64,000 nt of DNA from positions 1,426,001-1,490,000 of the forward strand of contig NZ_CP040018.1 in the NCBI RefSeq assembly GCF_005280255.1. The letters run 5' to 3'. The translations under genes and the position numbers were made by a program. The notes below the pieces were generated by a model. That model saw only the letters and a list, made by a program, of their open reading frames with translations. It was not told where the DNA came from and did not search any database. Source of the stretch: Arthrobacter sp. 24S4-2 (GTDB taxonomy: Bacteria; Actinomycetota; Actinomycetes; Actinomycetales; Micrococcaceae). This document shows, piece after piece, positions 43,370-53,500 of the stretch (positions are counted from its first letter, which is position 1; every line of letters starts with the position of its first letter).

Positions 43370-44620
43370 TCAGGCTTCCACTGCAGTGGTCACGGCGAAG
43401 GCAACGGCGGGTTCCGTGGAGCCGGCGGCACCGTGCACGTTGACGGGTGCCTCGGCGGCAGGGAGGAAGGCGCTGGCGCCGCGGTCCAGGTGGAGATCGC
43501 CCTTGGGGGAGTCCAGCAGGACGGAGCCGGACACCACAATGATCACGGCGGCACCGGACTGGGCCAGCGGGACCGGGGCCGCGTCGGGCTCCAGCACTAT
43601 CCGCTGCAGCTGGAACTCGCGGAACGGCGGCCGGTAGAGCTCCTGGCCCAGCGCGGACGTTTCCGCCGCCAGCATCGGCACTCCCACCGACTCGAATTCG
43701 ATGGTGTTCAGCAGTTCCGGAACGTCCACGAACTTGGGTGTCAGGCCGCCGCGGAGCACGTTGTCGGACGACGCCATGACCTCGATGCCGAGCCCGTGCA
43801 GGTAGGCGTGGACGTTGCCGGCGGGCAGGTACACGGCCTCACCGGGGGACAGGGAGATCCGGTTGAGCAGCAGCGAAATGAGCACGCCGGGGTCGCCGGG
43901 GTAGTGGCCGTGCAGGCTGACGGCCGTGGATAGCTCGGCCTGGTACGGGTCCGTCGGCAGGCCGGCTTTGAGGGCTGCCACGAGCTCGCGCACGGCGTGG
44001 GAGACGGCGTGCCCTCCGCCGATAAGCCTGGTGAATGCAGCCTTCAGGGCGTCGTGCTCAACCGGCGCGGACAGGTCCTCCATCACCTCCAGGAACAGGT
44101 GCGGGACTTCAACGGACATTTCACGCATTGACGCCGCAAGGTGCTCAAAAAGGGCGCGGGACGACGCAGCCGGGCGGAAGCCGCACAAGGCCTCGAACGG
44201 CGTCAGCGCGAAGATCATCTCCGGCTTGTGGTTGTTGTCCTTGTAGTTCCGTTCCGCAGCGGAACGGTCGACGCCGGCGGCCTCCTCGCGGTCGAAGCCC
44301 GCCCGGGCCTGTTCCAGCGTCGGGTGGACCTGGAGGGACAGCGGGCTCTCGGCCGCCAGGACCTTGAGTAGGAACGGCAGTCGGGGACCGAACTCCGCCA
44401 CACTGGCACTGCCCAAATGGTGCTCGGGAGCGGAGCTGATGAGCACATCCAAAGGCAGCGGACCGCCGTCGGCCGCGACAGCCACGGACGGCGAGTCCGG
44501 GTGGGCGCCTACCCACAGTTCAGCTTCCGGCCCGCCGGACACCTGCCGGCCCAGCAGGCCGGCGATCGCGGTGGTGGAGCCCCAGGCGTAGGGCCGGAGG
44601 ACGTTCTCAATTTCGTACAC
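43370..44620 (-). CDS. manA: Mannose-6-phosphate isomerase, class I
   Basis: Zinc enzyme interconverting fructose 6-phosphate and mannose 6-phosphate, feeding GDP-mannose and cell-wall glycans. 416 residues. Zinc ligands: Gln/His in SLQVHPTLEQA (about 99), Glu in KPEMIFALTPFEALCGF (about 134), and His in GNVHAYLHGLGIEVMASSDN (about 260). Starts YEIENVLRPYAWGSTTAIA as usual. No clear GG-rich ribosome-binding site (ATAAGGACACC is weak). First gene of manA-femX. Confidence 0.95.
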   Translation of the reverse strand: MYEIENVLRPYAWGSTTAIAGLLGRQVSGGPEAELWVGAHPDSPSVAVAADGGPLPLDVLISSAPEHHLGSASVAEFGPRLPFLLKVLAAESPLSLQVHPTLEQARAGFDREEAAGVDRSAAERNYKDNNHKPEMIFALTPFEALCGFRPAASSRALFEHLAASMREMSVEVPHLFLEVMEDLSAPVEHDALKAAFTRLIGGGHAVSHAVRELVAALKAGLPTDPYQAELSTAVSLHGHYPGDPGVLISLLLNRISLSPGEAVYLPAGNVHAYLHGLGIEVMASSDNVLRGGLTPKFVDVPELLNTIEFESVGVPMLAAETSALGQELYRPPFREFQLQRIVLEPDAAPVPLAQSGAAVIIVVSGSVLLDSPKGDLHLDRGASAFLPAAEAPVNVHGAAGSTEPAVAFAVTTAVEA

Positions 44621-44718
44621 AGCCTGGTGTCCTTATCTCGTTGCAGCAGTCGGGCTGCCGCAGGTTCGTGGATGCGTGCTGGCGCCGTGGAGGGCGGCAG
44701 GCGGTTGGTGCCGGACGG

Positions 44719-46347
44719 TTAGAGCGGACGGCACTGGCCGTTGGTGGCCACCAGATCGCGGATCGCCTGCTCGTTTCCCTCGCGCTTGAACTGGTTGAGC
44801 ATCTCTTCCGTGATGGGCTCGCCGTCAGGCGTTGTGGTCACGGGAGTGAAGTCCGACGACGACGTTGGCGACGGCGCGGGCTGGGTGAGGGGGGCAGCCG
44901 CGGCTGCCGCCATGAGACGGCCGGCAGAGGCTCCTGGCTGCACCACCGTGTCCCCTGCGGCACCGGCCGACTCGGACTTGGGTGCCAGCAGCTTGTCAAC
45001 CTTGTCGTGGATCTGGTTGAAGTCCGGCACTGTGGAGAACGACGCATCGAAGTCCGGCGGCCCGATGGTCAGCCGGCTGACTTCCTGGCCCTTGGCCTTC
45101 ATGGCCAGGTCCACGAAGCTGCCGAGCTGGCTGGCGGAAATGTTGGAATCCACCACCTTGGTACCCGCGTTGGCGATGTCCTCAAACTTGGAGAGCAGGG
45201 TCGCCGGGTCCAGCTGTTTCAGCATGGCCTGCTGGACGCACTGCTGGCGCTGGATCCGGGCGTAGTCGTCCACGAATTCGCGGGAGCGTCCGTACCAGAG
45301 CGCGTGGTAGCCGTCCAGATGCTGATCGCCGGCCGGGATCCAGCCTTCCGGCATGCCGTGGATGCCATTGGCCTCATCGGTCACGGGGCCGCTCAACGGC
45401 ACCCAGCCGCCGGCCTTGATATCGATCCCGCCCATGGCGTCGATCAGTTTGGCGAACCCGTCCATGTCCACCAGCACGTAGGCCTGGACGGTGATGCCGA
45501 GAGTCCCGGAGACAGCCTCCAGAGTGGCCTGGGCACCGGGGTCGGCGACACCCGGATACAGGTCCTTGTGCTCGTTGGTCACTTCCGTGTTGATGGCGTT
45601 GATGAGGCATTCGTCGCCACAGTTGTAACCGTCAGGGTAGATCTTCCGCATCGGGGAGCCCTCGCTGAACTGGGCGTTCTGCAGGTTTCGCGGTACGGAG
45701 ATGATGGCCGTGTGGCCGGTCTTGGCATCGACGCTGAGGACGGAGAGGCTGTCCGGACGCCGGCCCGTGCGGTCGTCGCCGGCGTCGCCGCCCATCATCA
45801 GGAAGTTGTAGCGGCCGTCCACGGGGTCCATCGCGGGACCTGCGGAGAAGATGCTGCCGATGGCGTTCCGGCCCACGTTCAGCACATAGGCCGCATAGCC
45901 CAGGGTGCCGCTGCTGAGCACCATGGCCAGGACCAGGGCAGCACCGACTATGGGCCGCATTCCGGGTGCCAGCAGGACAGGCCTGATGAGCCGGAGCGTG
46001 TTGATGAACAGTGCGGCCCAGCCCAGTGCGAGGGCGACGAGGATGATGATGATCAGCAGCGAAGCCACTGCGTTGGTGACGATCCCGATCAGGAGCGTGC
46101 GGTTGACCATCAGCAGCACCAGGGCCAGGACCACGAGTCCCCAGACGGCGAGCGTTACCCGGAGCGCAATCCTGCCCAGCTTGCGGTCGCCCGCCACGAT
46201 CTGGGCACTGCCCGGAACGAACAGCGTCAGCAGCAGCAGGACGAACGCGCGTTTGGTCCTGACCGGCGCCGGTGCGGTCACTGGATTGCGGACGGGATCT
46301 GTCATGGCCGGTTGCGGCGCCTGGGAGCGGGAGTGGCTGGTGGTCAT
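44719..46347 (-). CDS. LCP family protein (LytR-CpsA-Psr) with extra membrane helices
   Basis: Attaches glycopolymers such as arabinogalactan-like or teichoic polymers to peptidoglycan. 542 residues. The N-terminal 160 residues hold about four or five hydrophobic segments (AFVLLLLTLFVPGSAQIVAG first), more than the single helix of most LCP proteins. The extracytoplasmic LCP domain has NFLMMGGDAGDDRTGRRPDSL (acidic and Arg residues for the polyprenyl phosphate), ISVPRNLQ, and GMPEGWIPAGDQHLDGYHAL with WYGRSREFVDDYARIQRQQ. The C-terminal tail is Ala/Pro-rich. Rv3267-like neighbour of purE/purK and TIGR03089. Confidence 0.93.
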   Translation of the reverse strand: MTTSHSRSQAPQPAMTDPVRNPVTAPAPVRTKRAFVLLLLTLFVPGSAQIVAGDRKLGRIALRVTLAVWGLVVLALVLLMVNRTLLIGIVTNAVASLLIIIILVALALGWAALFINTLRLIRPVLLAPGMRPIVGAALVLAMVLSSGTLGYAAYVLNVGRNAIGSIFSAGPAMDPVDGRYNFLMMGGDAGDDRTGRRPDSLSVLSVDAKTGHTAIISVPRNLQNAQFSEGSPMRKIYPDGYNCGDECLINAINTEVTNEHKDLYPGVADPGAQATLEAVSGTLGITVQAYVLVDMDGFAKLIDAMGGIDIKAGGWVPLSGPVTDEANGIHGMPEGWIPAGDQHLDGYHALWYGRSREFVDDYARIQRQQCVQQAMLKQLDPATLLSKFEDIANAGTKVVDSNISASQLGSFVDLAMKAKGQEVSRLTIGPPDFDASFSTVPDFNQIHDKVDKLLAPKSESAGAAGDTVVQPGASAGRLMAAAAAAPLTQPAPSPTSSSDFTPVTTTPDGEPITEEMLNQFKREGNEQAIRDLVATNGQCRPL

Positions 46348-46357
46348 GTGCTGATTC

Positions 46358-46954
46358 CTAACGGCTACCCCGGGGAACGACGTTGCCGTCGGAGAACACT
46401 TCGCTTACTTTTTGCCGCAGGCTGGCACCCTTGCGGGTGGCGACGTCGTTGAGCTCCTGGGCGAAGTCGATAAGGTCATCGCGCAGGCTGAGGGCCAGTT
46501 CATCCGTGCCGGAGGCGAGCATCCGGACGGCAAGCAGGCCGGCATTGCGTGCGCCGGCGATCGAGACAGTGGCCACTGGAACGCCTGCCGGCATCTGCAC
46601 GATGGAGAGCAGGGAGTCCATGCCGTCCAGCGTTTTCAGCGGGACGGGAACGCCGATGACCGGCAGCGGAGTGACGGACGCCAGCATCCCGGGCAGGTGT
46701 GCGGCTCCGCCAGCGCCGGCAATGATGACGCGCAGTCCGCGCTCGTGTGCCGTCTGGCCGTACCGGATCATTTCGGTGGGCATCCGGTGGGCTGAGACCA
46801 CATCGGCTTCAAACGGGATGCCGAACTCGGCGAGGGCCTCCGCGGCCGCCTCCATCACCGGCCAGTCCGAATCGGACCCCATGACCAGTCCAACGATCGG
46901 CGCCGCCGGGTCAGCCCCTGCGGCGTGGATTGAAGCTGTGCGTGTGGTGGTCAT
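46358..46954 (-). CDS. purE: N5-carboxyaminoimidazole ribonucleotide mutase
   Basis: Class I PurE: converts N5-CAIR to CAIR in purine synthesis. 198 residues with a 20-residue N-terminal extension. Substrate motifs GLVMGSDSDWPVM (about 22-34), VVSAHRMP (with catalytic His) and IAGAGGAAHLPGMLAS. ATG overlaps purK stop by four bases; the pair acts in sequence. Ten bases upstream of the LCP gene. Confidence 0.97.
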   Translation of the reverse strand: MTTTRTASIHAAGADPAAPIVGLVMGSDSDWPVMEAAAEALAEFGIPFEADVVSAHRMPTEMIRYGQTAHERGLRVIIAGAGGAAHLPGMLASVTPLPVIGVPVPLKTLDGMDSLLSIVQMPAGVPVATVSIAGARNAGLLAVRMLASGTDELALSLRDDLIDFAQELNDVATRKGASLRQKVSEVFSDGNVVPRGSR

Positions 46955-48147
46955 GCGGTCTCCTCGGAGTTCCCTGGTGAGGTTCGGGCCGGCGCCCGGC
47001 CGTCACGGATGATGCTGGCGACGGTGGTGGCACGCTGCCGGACCGAATCGACGTCGCCGGCCGATGCCCCCACCAGGTTCACGTGGCCGATCTTCCTGCC
47101 CGGCCGGACGGCTTTGCCGTAGCAGTGGATCTTGGCGGCGGGCTCTGTGGCCATGGCCTGCGGAAAGGCGGAAAAAAGCTCCTGGTTCTCGCCGCCGAGG
47201 AAATTCTTCATCACAACCACCGGGCCCAAGGCGTCCGTGGCGCCGAGCGGGAGGTTCAGCACTGCGCGCAGGTGCTGTTCGAACTGGCTGGTTACCGAGC
47301 CGTCCTGGGTCCAGTGCCCCGTGTTGTGCGGACGCATTGCCAGTTCGTTGATCAGGAAGCCGGAGCCGGTGCCGGGGGTTTCGAAGAGCTCAACGGCCAT
47401 GACGCCGGTGACTCCGAGTTCGTTGGCGATCCGGACTGCGGCGTCCTCGGCCGCAGCGGCCACCTCCAGAGGAATGTCCTGGGCGGGCGCAATCACCTCG
47501 TCGCAGACGCCGTCCACCTGGATGGTGTGGACCACCGGCCAGGCGCGGCATTCACCGTCCGGAGTCCTGGCGACAAGCGCGGCCAGCTCACGGCTGAACT
47601 CCACTTTGGCCTCGGCCAGCAGGGGAGCCATGGCCTCGAACCACTCGGCGGTTTCTGCGGCGTCCGCGGCGGATCCGACAATCCGGACACCCTTGCCGTC
47701 ATAACCTCCGCGGGGCATCTTCAGGACCACCGGCCAGCCCGTGTTCTCGCCGAAAGCCACCAGGGCGTCGACGTCGGCAACCGAGGCCCACACCGGATTC
47801 GGGAGTTCCAGCCGGTCGATCGCTGCGCGCATCACGAGCTTGTCCTGGGCGTTGACCAGGGCATCCGGGCCGGGCTGGACGTTCACCCCCGCTTCCTGCA
47901 GGGCCCGCAGGTGCTCGTTGGGGACGTGTTCATGGTCAAACGTCATGACGTCCAGCCCCTTGGAAAACTCCAGGAGGGCGTCAAGGTCCTTGTAGTCGCC
48001 CACGGGCGACGTCGGCACTGCGGAGACCGCAGAAACGTCCTCCCCTTCGGCCAGGACGCGGAGTTCAAAGCCCAGGGCCGTTGCGGCGGGGGCCATCATG
48101 CGGGCAAGTTGGCCGCCGCCAACTACGCCGATTACTGGAAAAGTCAC
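46951..48147 (-). CDS. purK: N5-carboxyaminoimidazole ribonucleotide synthase
   Basis: ATP-grasp enzyme making N5-CAIR from AIR, bicarbonate and ATP. 398 residues. N-terminal VVGGGQLARMMAPAA, ATP-grasp loop KMPRGGYDGKGVRIV (about 144-158), and C-terminal NELAMRPHNTGHWTQDGSVTSQFEQ with AIR-contact residues. GTG 48147 has TAGGCT seven bases upstream and no ribosome-binding site, so translation is probably leaderless. purK-purE divergent from gtrA, exactly as in M. tuberculosis Rv3275c-Rv3277. Confidence 0.96.
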   Translation of the reverse strand: MTFPVIGVVGGGQLARMMAPAATALGFELRVLAEGEDVSAVSAVPTSPVGDYKDLDALLEFSKGLDVMTFDHEHVPNEHLRALQEAGVNVQPGPDALVNAQDKLVMRAAIDRLELPNPVWASVADVDALVAFGENTGWPVVLKMPRGGYDGKGVRIVGSAADAAETAEWFEAMAPLLAEAKVEFSRELAALVARTPDGECRAWPVVHTIQVDGVCDEVIAPAQDIPLEVAAAAEDAAVRIANELGVTGVMAVELFETPGTGSGFLINELAMRPHNTGHWTQDGSVTSQFEQHLRAVLNLPLGATDALGPVVVMKNFLGGENQELFSAFPQAMATEPAAKIHCYGKAVRPGRKIGHVNLVGASAGDVDSVRQRATTVASIIRDGRAPARTSPGNSEETA

Positions 48148-48331
48148 AAGAGCCAGCCTACAGAAGAGCGCGGGAGTTCCGGGCTTTCCGACCGTTTCGG
48201 GCAGGAAATTGCTTCATGTCGGCGGCAGCAGGAGGCTGCCGCGAAGGCACGTCGGGGCGGCTCCCAGCTTTCCGGGCTAAAATGGATTCTCGGCCCTGGT
48301 GGCCTGAAATCTCAGACGGCCATGGAGGGTC

Positions 48332-48925
48332 ATGATTAACACACTTGCAGAACGTCTGCGCGGACTTGCCTCACTTTTCTGGCGTGAGGTGGCCAAGTTC
48401 GGTGCCGTCGGCGGTGTTGCCTTCGTTATTGACAACGGCTTGACCTATTACCTGATGCACGGCGCCATGTCTGACAGCGAAGCCAAAGCAAGGTTCGTTG
48501 GAGCTACGGTGGCCACTATTTTCTCGTGGATCGCGAACAGGTTCTGGACCTTCCGCCACCGCCGCCAGGACAACGTGATCCGCGAGTTCTTCATGTTCAT
48601 CCTGATCAACGGCATTGGCATCGGCATTTCCACTGGGTTCACGGCCCTGGCCAAGTATTCGTTTGGCATCACGGACAAGAACATGTTGTTCCTGGCCGGC
48701 GTGGCCGGCATCCTGGTGGCCACCGTAGTGCGCTTCTTCGCCTACAGGTTCCTCGTGTTCAACAAGGAACTCGACGAAGAGCCGGCATTCTCGCACGACC
48801 ACGAGATCATCGAGCTGCACCACCACCAGGGAAAGCACCCGGTTCAGGTTCCCAGCGCGGTTTCCGGGGAAGTTTCCGAGGAAAAGGTTGCGGATCCGGA
48901 GCTGCCGGGCCCTCCCCGCAGCTAG
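48332..48925 (+). CDS. GtrA family membrane protein
   Basis: Small membrane protein of 197 residues thought to flip or assist polyprenyl-linked sugars during cell-surface glycan assembly. Four helices: KFGAVGGVAFVIDNGLTYYL, VGATVATIFSWIANRFWTF, FMFILINGIGIGISTGFTA and LAGVAGILVATVVRFFAYRFLVF. The RFWTFRH and FLVFN motifs are typical. The C-terminal 50 residues are His-rich and acidic. GGAGG precedes the ATG. Confidence 0.93.
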   Translation: MINTLAERLRGLASLFWREVAKFGAVGGVAFVIDNGLTYYLMHGAMSDSEAKARFVGATVATIFSWIANRFWTFRHRRQDNVIREFFMFILINGIGIGISTGFTALAKYSFGITDKNMLFLAGVAGILVATVVRFFAYRFLVFNKELDEEPAFSHDHEIIELHHHQGKHPVQVPSAVSGEVSEEKVADPELPGPPRS

Positions 48926-48941
48926 CAGCGGGCGGGGCCGT

Positions 48942-49646
48942 TTACTTTCCCTGCACGCGTTCGTCGTTGCGGAGCTTGTCGGTTACTTCGACATCGGGGT
49001 GGACCAGCACCACGGAACCGTCGCTGTTCCAAGCACCAAGTGACTGGACCAGGGCGGCTTCCAGGCCGTCCCCGGCCTGGACCAGCAGCCGCACGCCGGC
49101 GTCGTGGGTGGCTGCGAAGCCGCTGAGCAGGCCGGAGTGCGGATGGGCGGCCCCGGTAGCTGAAATGATCGCCCGGGCGGCCCCTTCCGGGTCCCCATGG
49201 GCCATGAACACGTCGCCGTGCGAGCGGACCTCTGCCGCGTAATCCACGACGCCGGCAGGCAGCTCTCCCGGCCAGCGCATGGCGAGCGCGGGCAGCGGTA
49301 CGGCGATGACGGCGTCGAAAGCGGAGCTTTCGGGAAGGGACCCGGGTGCTCCCGTGGCGAGCAGCTCGGCTTCGCCGGCATCAAGGACAACTTCCATTCC
49401 AAGCTGCCAGGCCGCAAGGGCCAGGACCACTGACTTCCAGTGCGCCGGAAGATCCAGGCGCAACCGCATGCCGGGCTCGGCGTCGAGCTCGTCCTGGAGC
49501 AGGTTGCTGGTCTTTGCCACCCAGTTGTCCAGAACGCGGCCGGACAGCTCCACCCTCTCGGAGTCCGGCCCGTACCAGGTCAGTCGGGGGGATGTGGAGT
49601 GGCCGGACCGCAGGGCACTCATCAATTCGATCGCCGGGATGCTCAT
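48942..49646 (-). CDS. TIGR03089 family protein
   Basis: Actinobacterial family of unknown function, 234 residues, distantly like the N-terminal part of AMP-forming acyl-CoA synthetases (RLTWYGPDSERVELSGRVLDN, then LALAAWQLGMEVVLDA) but without the adenylation motifs, so probably not an enzyme of that type. Homologues adjoin LCP and GtrA genes (Rv3268). Ends 17 bases from gtrA, tail to tail. Confidence 0.85.
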   Translation of the reverse strand: MSIPAIELMSALRSGHSTSPRLTWYGPDSERVELSGRVLDNWVAKTSNLLQDELDAEPGMRLRLDLPAHWKSVVLALAAWQLGMEVVLDAGEAELLATGAPGSLPESSAFDAVIAVPLPALAMRWPGELPAGVVDYAAEVRSHGDVFMAHGDPEGAARAIISATGAAHPHSGLLSGFAATHDAGVRLLVQAGDGLEAALVQSLGAWNSDGSVVLVHPDVEVTDKLRNDERVQGK

Positions 49647-50049
49647 GCCAACATCTTGCCACGGGGGCCAACTGCGCGTCAGGACGGCCGCAACGCTGCC
49701 CGGCGGGCCAGGGTTGCGGTGGGATGTGTGATCTCCGACACCCCGGTTTTACTAACTTTGCTGGCCTAATGCGGGCGGCGGTGACGATTTCCCGCGGATT
49801 CCCGGCAAATACACAGGAAACTACTCAGTATGCTGTCAAATTTCCCGCGGCTGCGGCGAGTCGGCCCAAAAAACCCGGGCGTGGCGTGGCGGAGTATTCC
49901 GGCTGATGTTGATTATTATCCCGGCTGCCGCTTGACTCCCAACGACTTACACAAGTGTAATTAGTTATCGAACGCCATTGCGCTAATACAGGGCACACAA
50001 CCGAGTGTCCAGGTATTCAGGCAGGGGCAGCAATTTGGGGAGGGACGCC
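49647..50049. promoter_or_regulatory. Long whiB upstream region
   Basis: 403 bases without a convincing gene, richer in A and T than its surroundings. It contains the promoter and palindrome at 49932-49961 described separately, and GGGGAGGGA just before the whiB start. Otherwise no repeat or RNA was recognised; a long 5' leader of about 80 bases is implied. Confidence 0.5.
49932..49961 (+). promoter_or_regulatory. whiB promoter with overlapping palindrome
   Basis: TTGACT (49932-49937) and TGTAAT (49956-49961) with an 18-base spacer look like a strong -35/-10 pair. The inverted repeat TTACAC-AA-GTGTAA (49947-49960) covers the -10. It resembles the BldD box TNACNC-W-GNGTNA but has one extra central base. 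Confidence 0.5.
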
Positions 50050-50595
50050 ATGGGGCAAGTTGAGCGTATCCATGAAAATGCCGTCGTCGCCGGTCAGGCG
50101 TCGGCAAAATATCGTTCTCGCGGCGTGCCAAGTGATTGGTACGTAGATCCGGCCGATCCGGATGCCGCAGAGCGCTACAACCAAAGCACCAACGATTTAC
50201 TGCAGGACCAGGCCACGGCCTTCCTGGCAGCACATGAAGCGCTGCTGGCAGGCAGCCCGGACCAGGACAACGATCTGCATGATCCTCCGATGGAACTGCA
50301 GACACTTCATTCGGGAACCACCGCGCAGCCGGTATGGATCGGGCTTCCCTTCGAGCAGGACTTCGACGACGAAGGCGAGCTCGGATGGCAGACGGACGCA
50401 TTGTGCGCCCAGACCGATCCCGAGGCCTTCTTTCCTGAAAAGGGAGGCTCAACCCGCGACGCCAAGAAAGTCTGCGGCGCGTGCAACGTACGCTCACAGT
50501 GCCTCGAGTATGCACTGTCGAACGACGAACGCTTCGGCATTTGGGGAGGCCTCTCCGAGCGCGAGCGCCGTCGGCTGAGGAAGCGGGCAGTCTAA
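50050..50595 (+). CDS. whiB2: WhiB-family iron-sulfur regulator, WhiB2/WhmD type
   Basis: 4Fe-4S protein that binds the principal sigma factor and controls septation and cell division genes in mycobacteria and streptomycetes. 181 residues. The four Cys are in ALCAQTDPEAFFPEKGGS and KKVCGACNVRSQCLEYAL (C-x23-C-x2-C-x5-C); the turn GIWGGLSERERRRLRK and basic tail are WhiB2-like. A 120-residue N-terminal region precedes the domain. ATG 50050 has GGGGAGGGA just upstream. Close to purE/K, LCP and ahcY as in the Rv3260c region. Confidence 0.92.
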   Translation: MGQVERIHENAVVAGQASAKYRSRGVPSDWYVDPADPDAAERYNQSTNDLLQDQATAFLAAHEALLAGSPDQDNDLHDPPMELQTLHSGTTAQPVWIGLPFEQDFDDEGELGWQTDALCAQTDPEAFFPEKGGSTRDAKKVCGACNVRSQCLEYALSNDERFGIWGGLSERERRRLRKRAV

Positions 50596-53500
50596 TTCTT
50601 CAAGTAGTACATGTCACCGCCGTTGTGGTCGCCCACAACGGCGGTGCCTATCTCCCCAGGACCCTGGCGGCTTTGTCGGAGCAGACCCGGCCCGTGGATG
50701 CTTTCATCGGCGTTGACACCGGTTCCCGCGACGATTCCGCGGCCCTGCTGGACAGGGCATTCGGCGAGGCCAACGTCACCACCTTCCAGCAGGGGAGGAG
50801 CGGGATGGGGGACGCGGTCAAGGCAGGCCTTACCACCTTGGCCCCCTGGGATCCGGACCGGACCGGCTCGGACGCCGAGTGGATCTGGCTGCTGCACGAC
50901 GACGCAGCGCCGGCGCCCGAAGCCCTCGCCGAACTGCTGCACGCCGTGGAGCGCGCACCTTCGGTAACGGTGGCGGGTTGCAAGCAACTCGACTGGAACA
51001 CCACGCGCCGCCTGATCGACGTCGGGCTTTCCACCAGCCGGTGGGCCGAGCGGCTCACGCTGATCGATGCGGACGAACTTGACCAGGGGCAGTACAACGG
51101 CCGCAGCGATACCTTCGCAGTGAACTCCGCCGGCATGCTGGTGCGCCGGGACGTGTGGGAGGAGCTGGGCGGCTTTGACCCGGCCCTGCCCGGAACCGGC
51201 GACGACGTCGACTTCTGCTGGCGCAACCGGCTTGCCGGACACCGTGTCGTGGTGGTTCCCACCGCGCGGATGTTCCACGTTTCACACCGGCCCGACGGGC
51301 TGGGTACCGCCGGCGCGGCGCGGAAGGCGCAGGTTCATCTGCGACTCAAGCACACCGTCTGGTGGAAGCTCCCGCTGCATGCCGCGGGGGCGCTCCTGGG
51401 CAGCCTCTTCAAGCTGGTGCTGAGCATCGCCGTCAAGGATCCGGGACACGGGTTCTCGCAACTCGCTGCGACGTTCGTGGCCCTCGGACGTCCCGGTGCG
51501 GTGCTCCGCGGACGCCGCGAGGCGGCACGGACGCGGAAGATCAGGCGCTCGGTGATCAAAGGCCTCCAGACGCCTCGCCGCGAGGTGTGGTCCCACCGGC
51601 GTTCCCTCATCGAGGCACTCGGTGCCGACGACACTGCCGGCGATTCAGCAGCCCCGGATCCGCTGGCTGAACAGCCCAGCGGAGACTCCACCGACGACTT
51701 TGCCGCACTGACCACGTCTGAGCGGGGCTGGGTGGGCAACGGCGCCCTGCTCGCCGTGCTCGTCACCATGGCCGCTTCGGTGGTCGGGCTCGTTGGGCTG
51801 TTCCGCGCCGAGGCCGTGGCCGGCGGGGCGTTGATCCCGCTCTCCTCGCAGGTTTCAGACATCTGGCACCACGCCACCACCTGGTGGATCGGGCTAGGCG
51901 CCGGGCTGCCCGGCCACGGCGATCCGTTCGCTTTTCTCCTCTGGATCCTCGGCCTCGCCGGCGGCGGGGATGCGAACGGCGCCCTGGCATGGCTTCTGCT
52001 GCTGGCCATGCCGCTCTCCGCGCTGACGGCATGGTTCGCCGCCGGCGGGCTGACCACGCGGCGGCGCTTCCGGCTTGTGGCTGCCCTTGTCTGGGGCGGG
52101 GCGCCTGCGCTGCAGGTTGCGCTGAACCAGGGCCGCCTGGGCGCACTCGTTGCCCACATCATGATTCCGCTGCTCGCGCTGGCCCTGCTTCGTGCCACCG
52201 GCACCGCGCGTGGACAGGGCCGCTTTGCGGTTCCCGAACCGGGTGACCGGCGATTCGCCGAGAAGCCGCCCGCGAAGCCCGGCATCAACGGCACCCCGTC
52301 CTGGACAGCCGCTGCGGCCGCGGGCCTGGCGCTTGCAGTGGTGGCAGCCGCTGCGCCGTCACTGCTGGTTCCGTCCGTCGTGGTGGTTGTCCTGTCCGGT
52401 ATCCTGCTGGGCCGGCGGGGGCGCACCGTCTGGTGGGCGCTGCTGCCGAGCGCAGCACTTTTTGTCCCCTTCGGTGTTTCCGTGCTGGACCGCCCGCGTG
52501 CGCTGCTGGCGGATCCCGGCGTTCCGCTCGGGTTCGACGCCGCGCCGCTGTGGCAGCAGGTTCTGGGTCAGCCCCTCTACTTTGATGCCGACGGCGGAGT
52601 GGCCGGCCTTCCGCTGTTCGACGGAACGGCAGTCCCGTGGGCCCTCCTGCTGGCCCTGCTGATCGGGCTCCCGGTGCTGGTGCTTGCGACGGCGGCTCTG
52701 TTCGTTCCGGGCAAACGCACCCGGGTAGCCCGCGCCTTGTGGGTGGCCGGGCTGATCAGCCTGGCCGGGGGCTGGCTTGCGGGCCATGTCGCAACGGCTG
52801 CCAGCGCTGACGCACTCGTCACACCGTTCTCGGGACCCGCCGTCTCAGCAGGCGGTTTCATGCTGCTGGGTGCTGCGATGATCGGCGCCGAAGGGCTGCT
52901 GTGTTTCTCGGAAAAAGGGGCCGATGCCCCCGCAACCCGCAGGATCGTGCTCAGGTCCGCTTCCGTCCTTGCCATGGTGCTGCTGCTGGCGGGCCCCCTC
53001 GCCGGCATGACTGCGTGGGCTGCCCAGAATATGTTGCAGTCCACTGCGGGAGCGGCCCCGGTGTCGGGGGCCGTGCCGCTGGGGACACCGCGCCAGATCG
53101 CTCCCACCGCGCCCCGGACCTTGCCCGCAACAGCCATCGACCGCGGCGAGGGCCCGGAACAGACCCGGACGCTGGTGATCGACACGGGGGAGGACGGCAC
53201 CTTTAGTGCCGCCTTGGTGAGGGGCGCCGGGACCACCCTGGACGGGCTGTCCACGATCGCTGCAGCCCGCAACATCCTGGGCGACCCTGGACAGGAAACT
53301 GTCCGGGACGACGACGCCGTCACGGCCGCCTTGCGCGGCGTTGTGGCCACCGTCGTCGCGGGCCAGGGCGTGGACCCGCGTCCGGAGCTGGATCGCCTCG
53401 GGGCAGGGTTCGTAGTCCTGAGGGCCACGGACACTGCCGCCCAACTGACCGCGAGCCGGATGGATGCCGTGCCCGGCCTGGTCGCCGTAGGCCAAACCGA

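Noticed and set aside
44641..46452. 603-codon open frame opposite the LCP gene
   Set aside because: Shadow frame; the opposite strand encodes a complete LCP protein with known motifs.
50611..50967. ATG 50611 as start of the gene after whiB
   Set aside because: Opens a frame with no glycosyltransferase motifs; the GT-A signatures are in the neighbouring frame.
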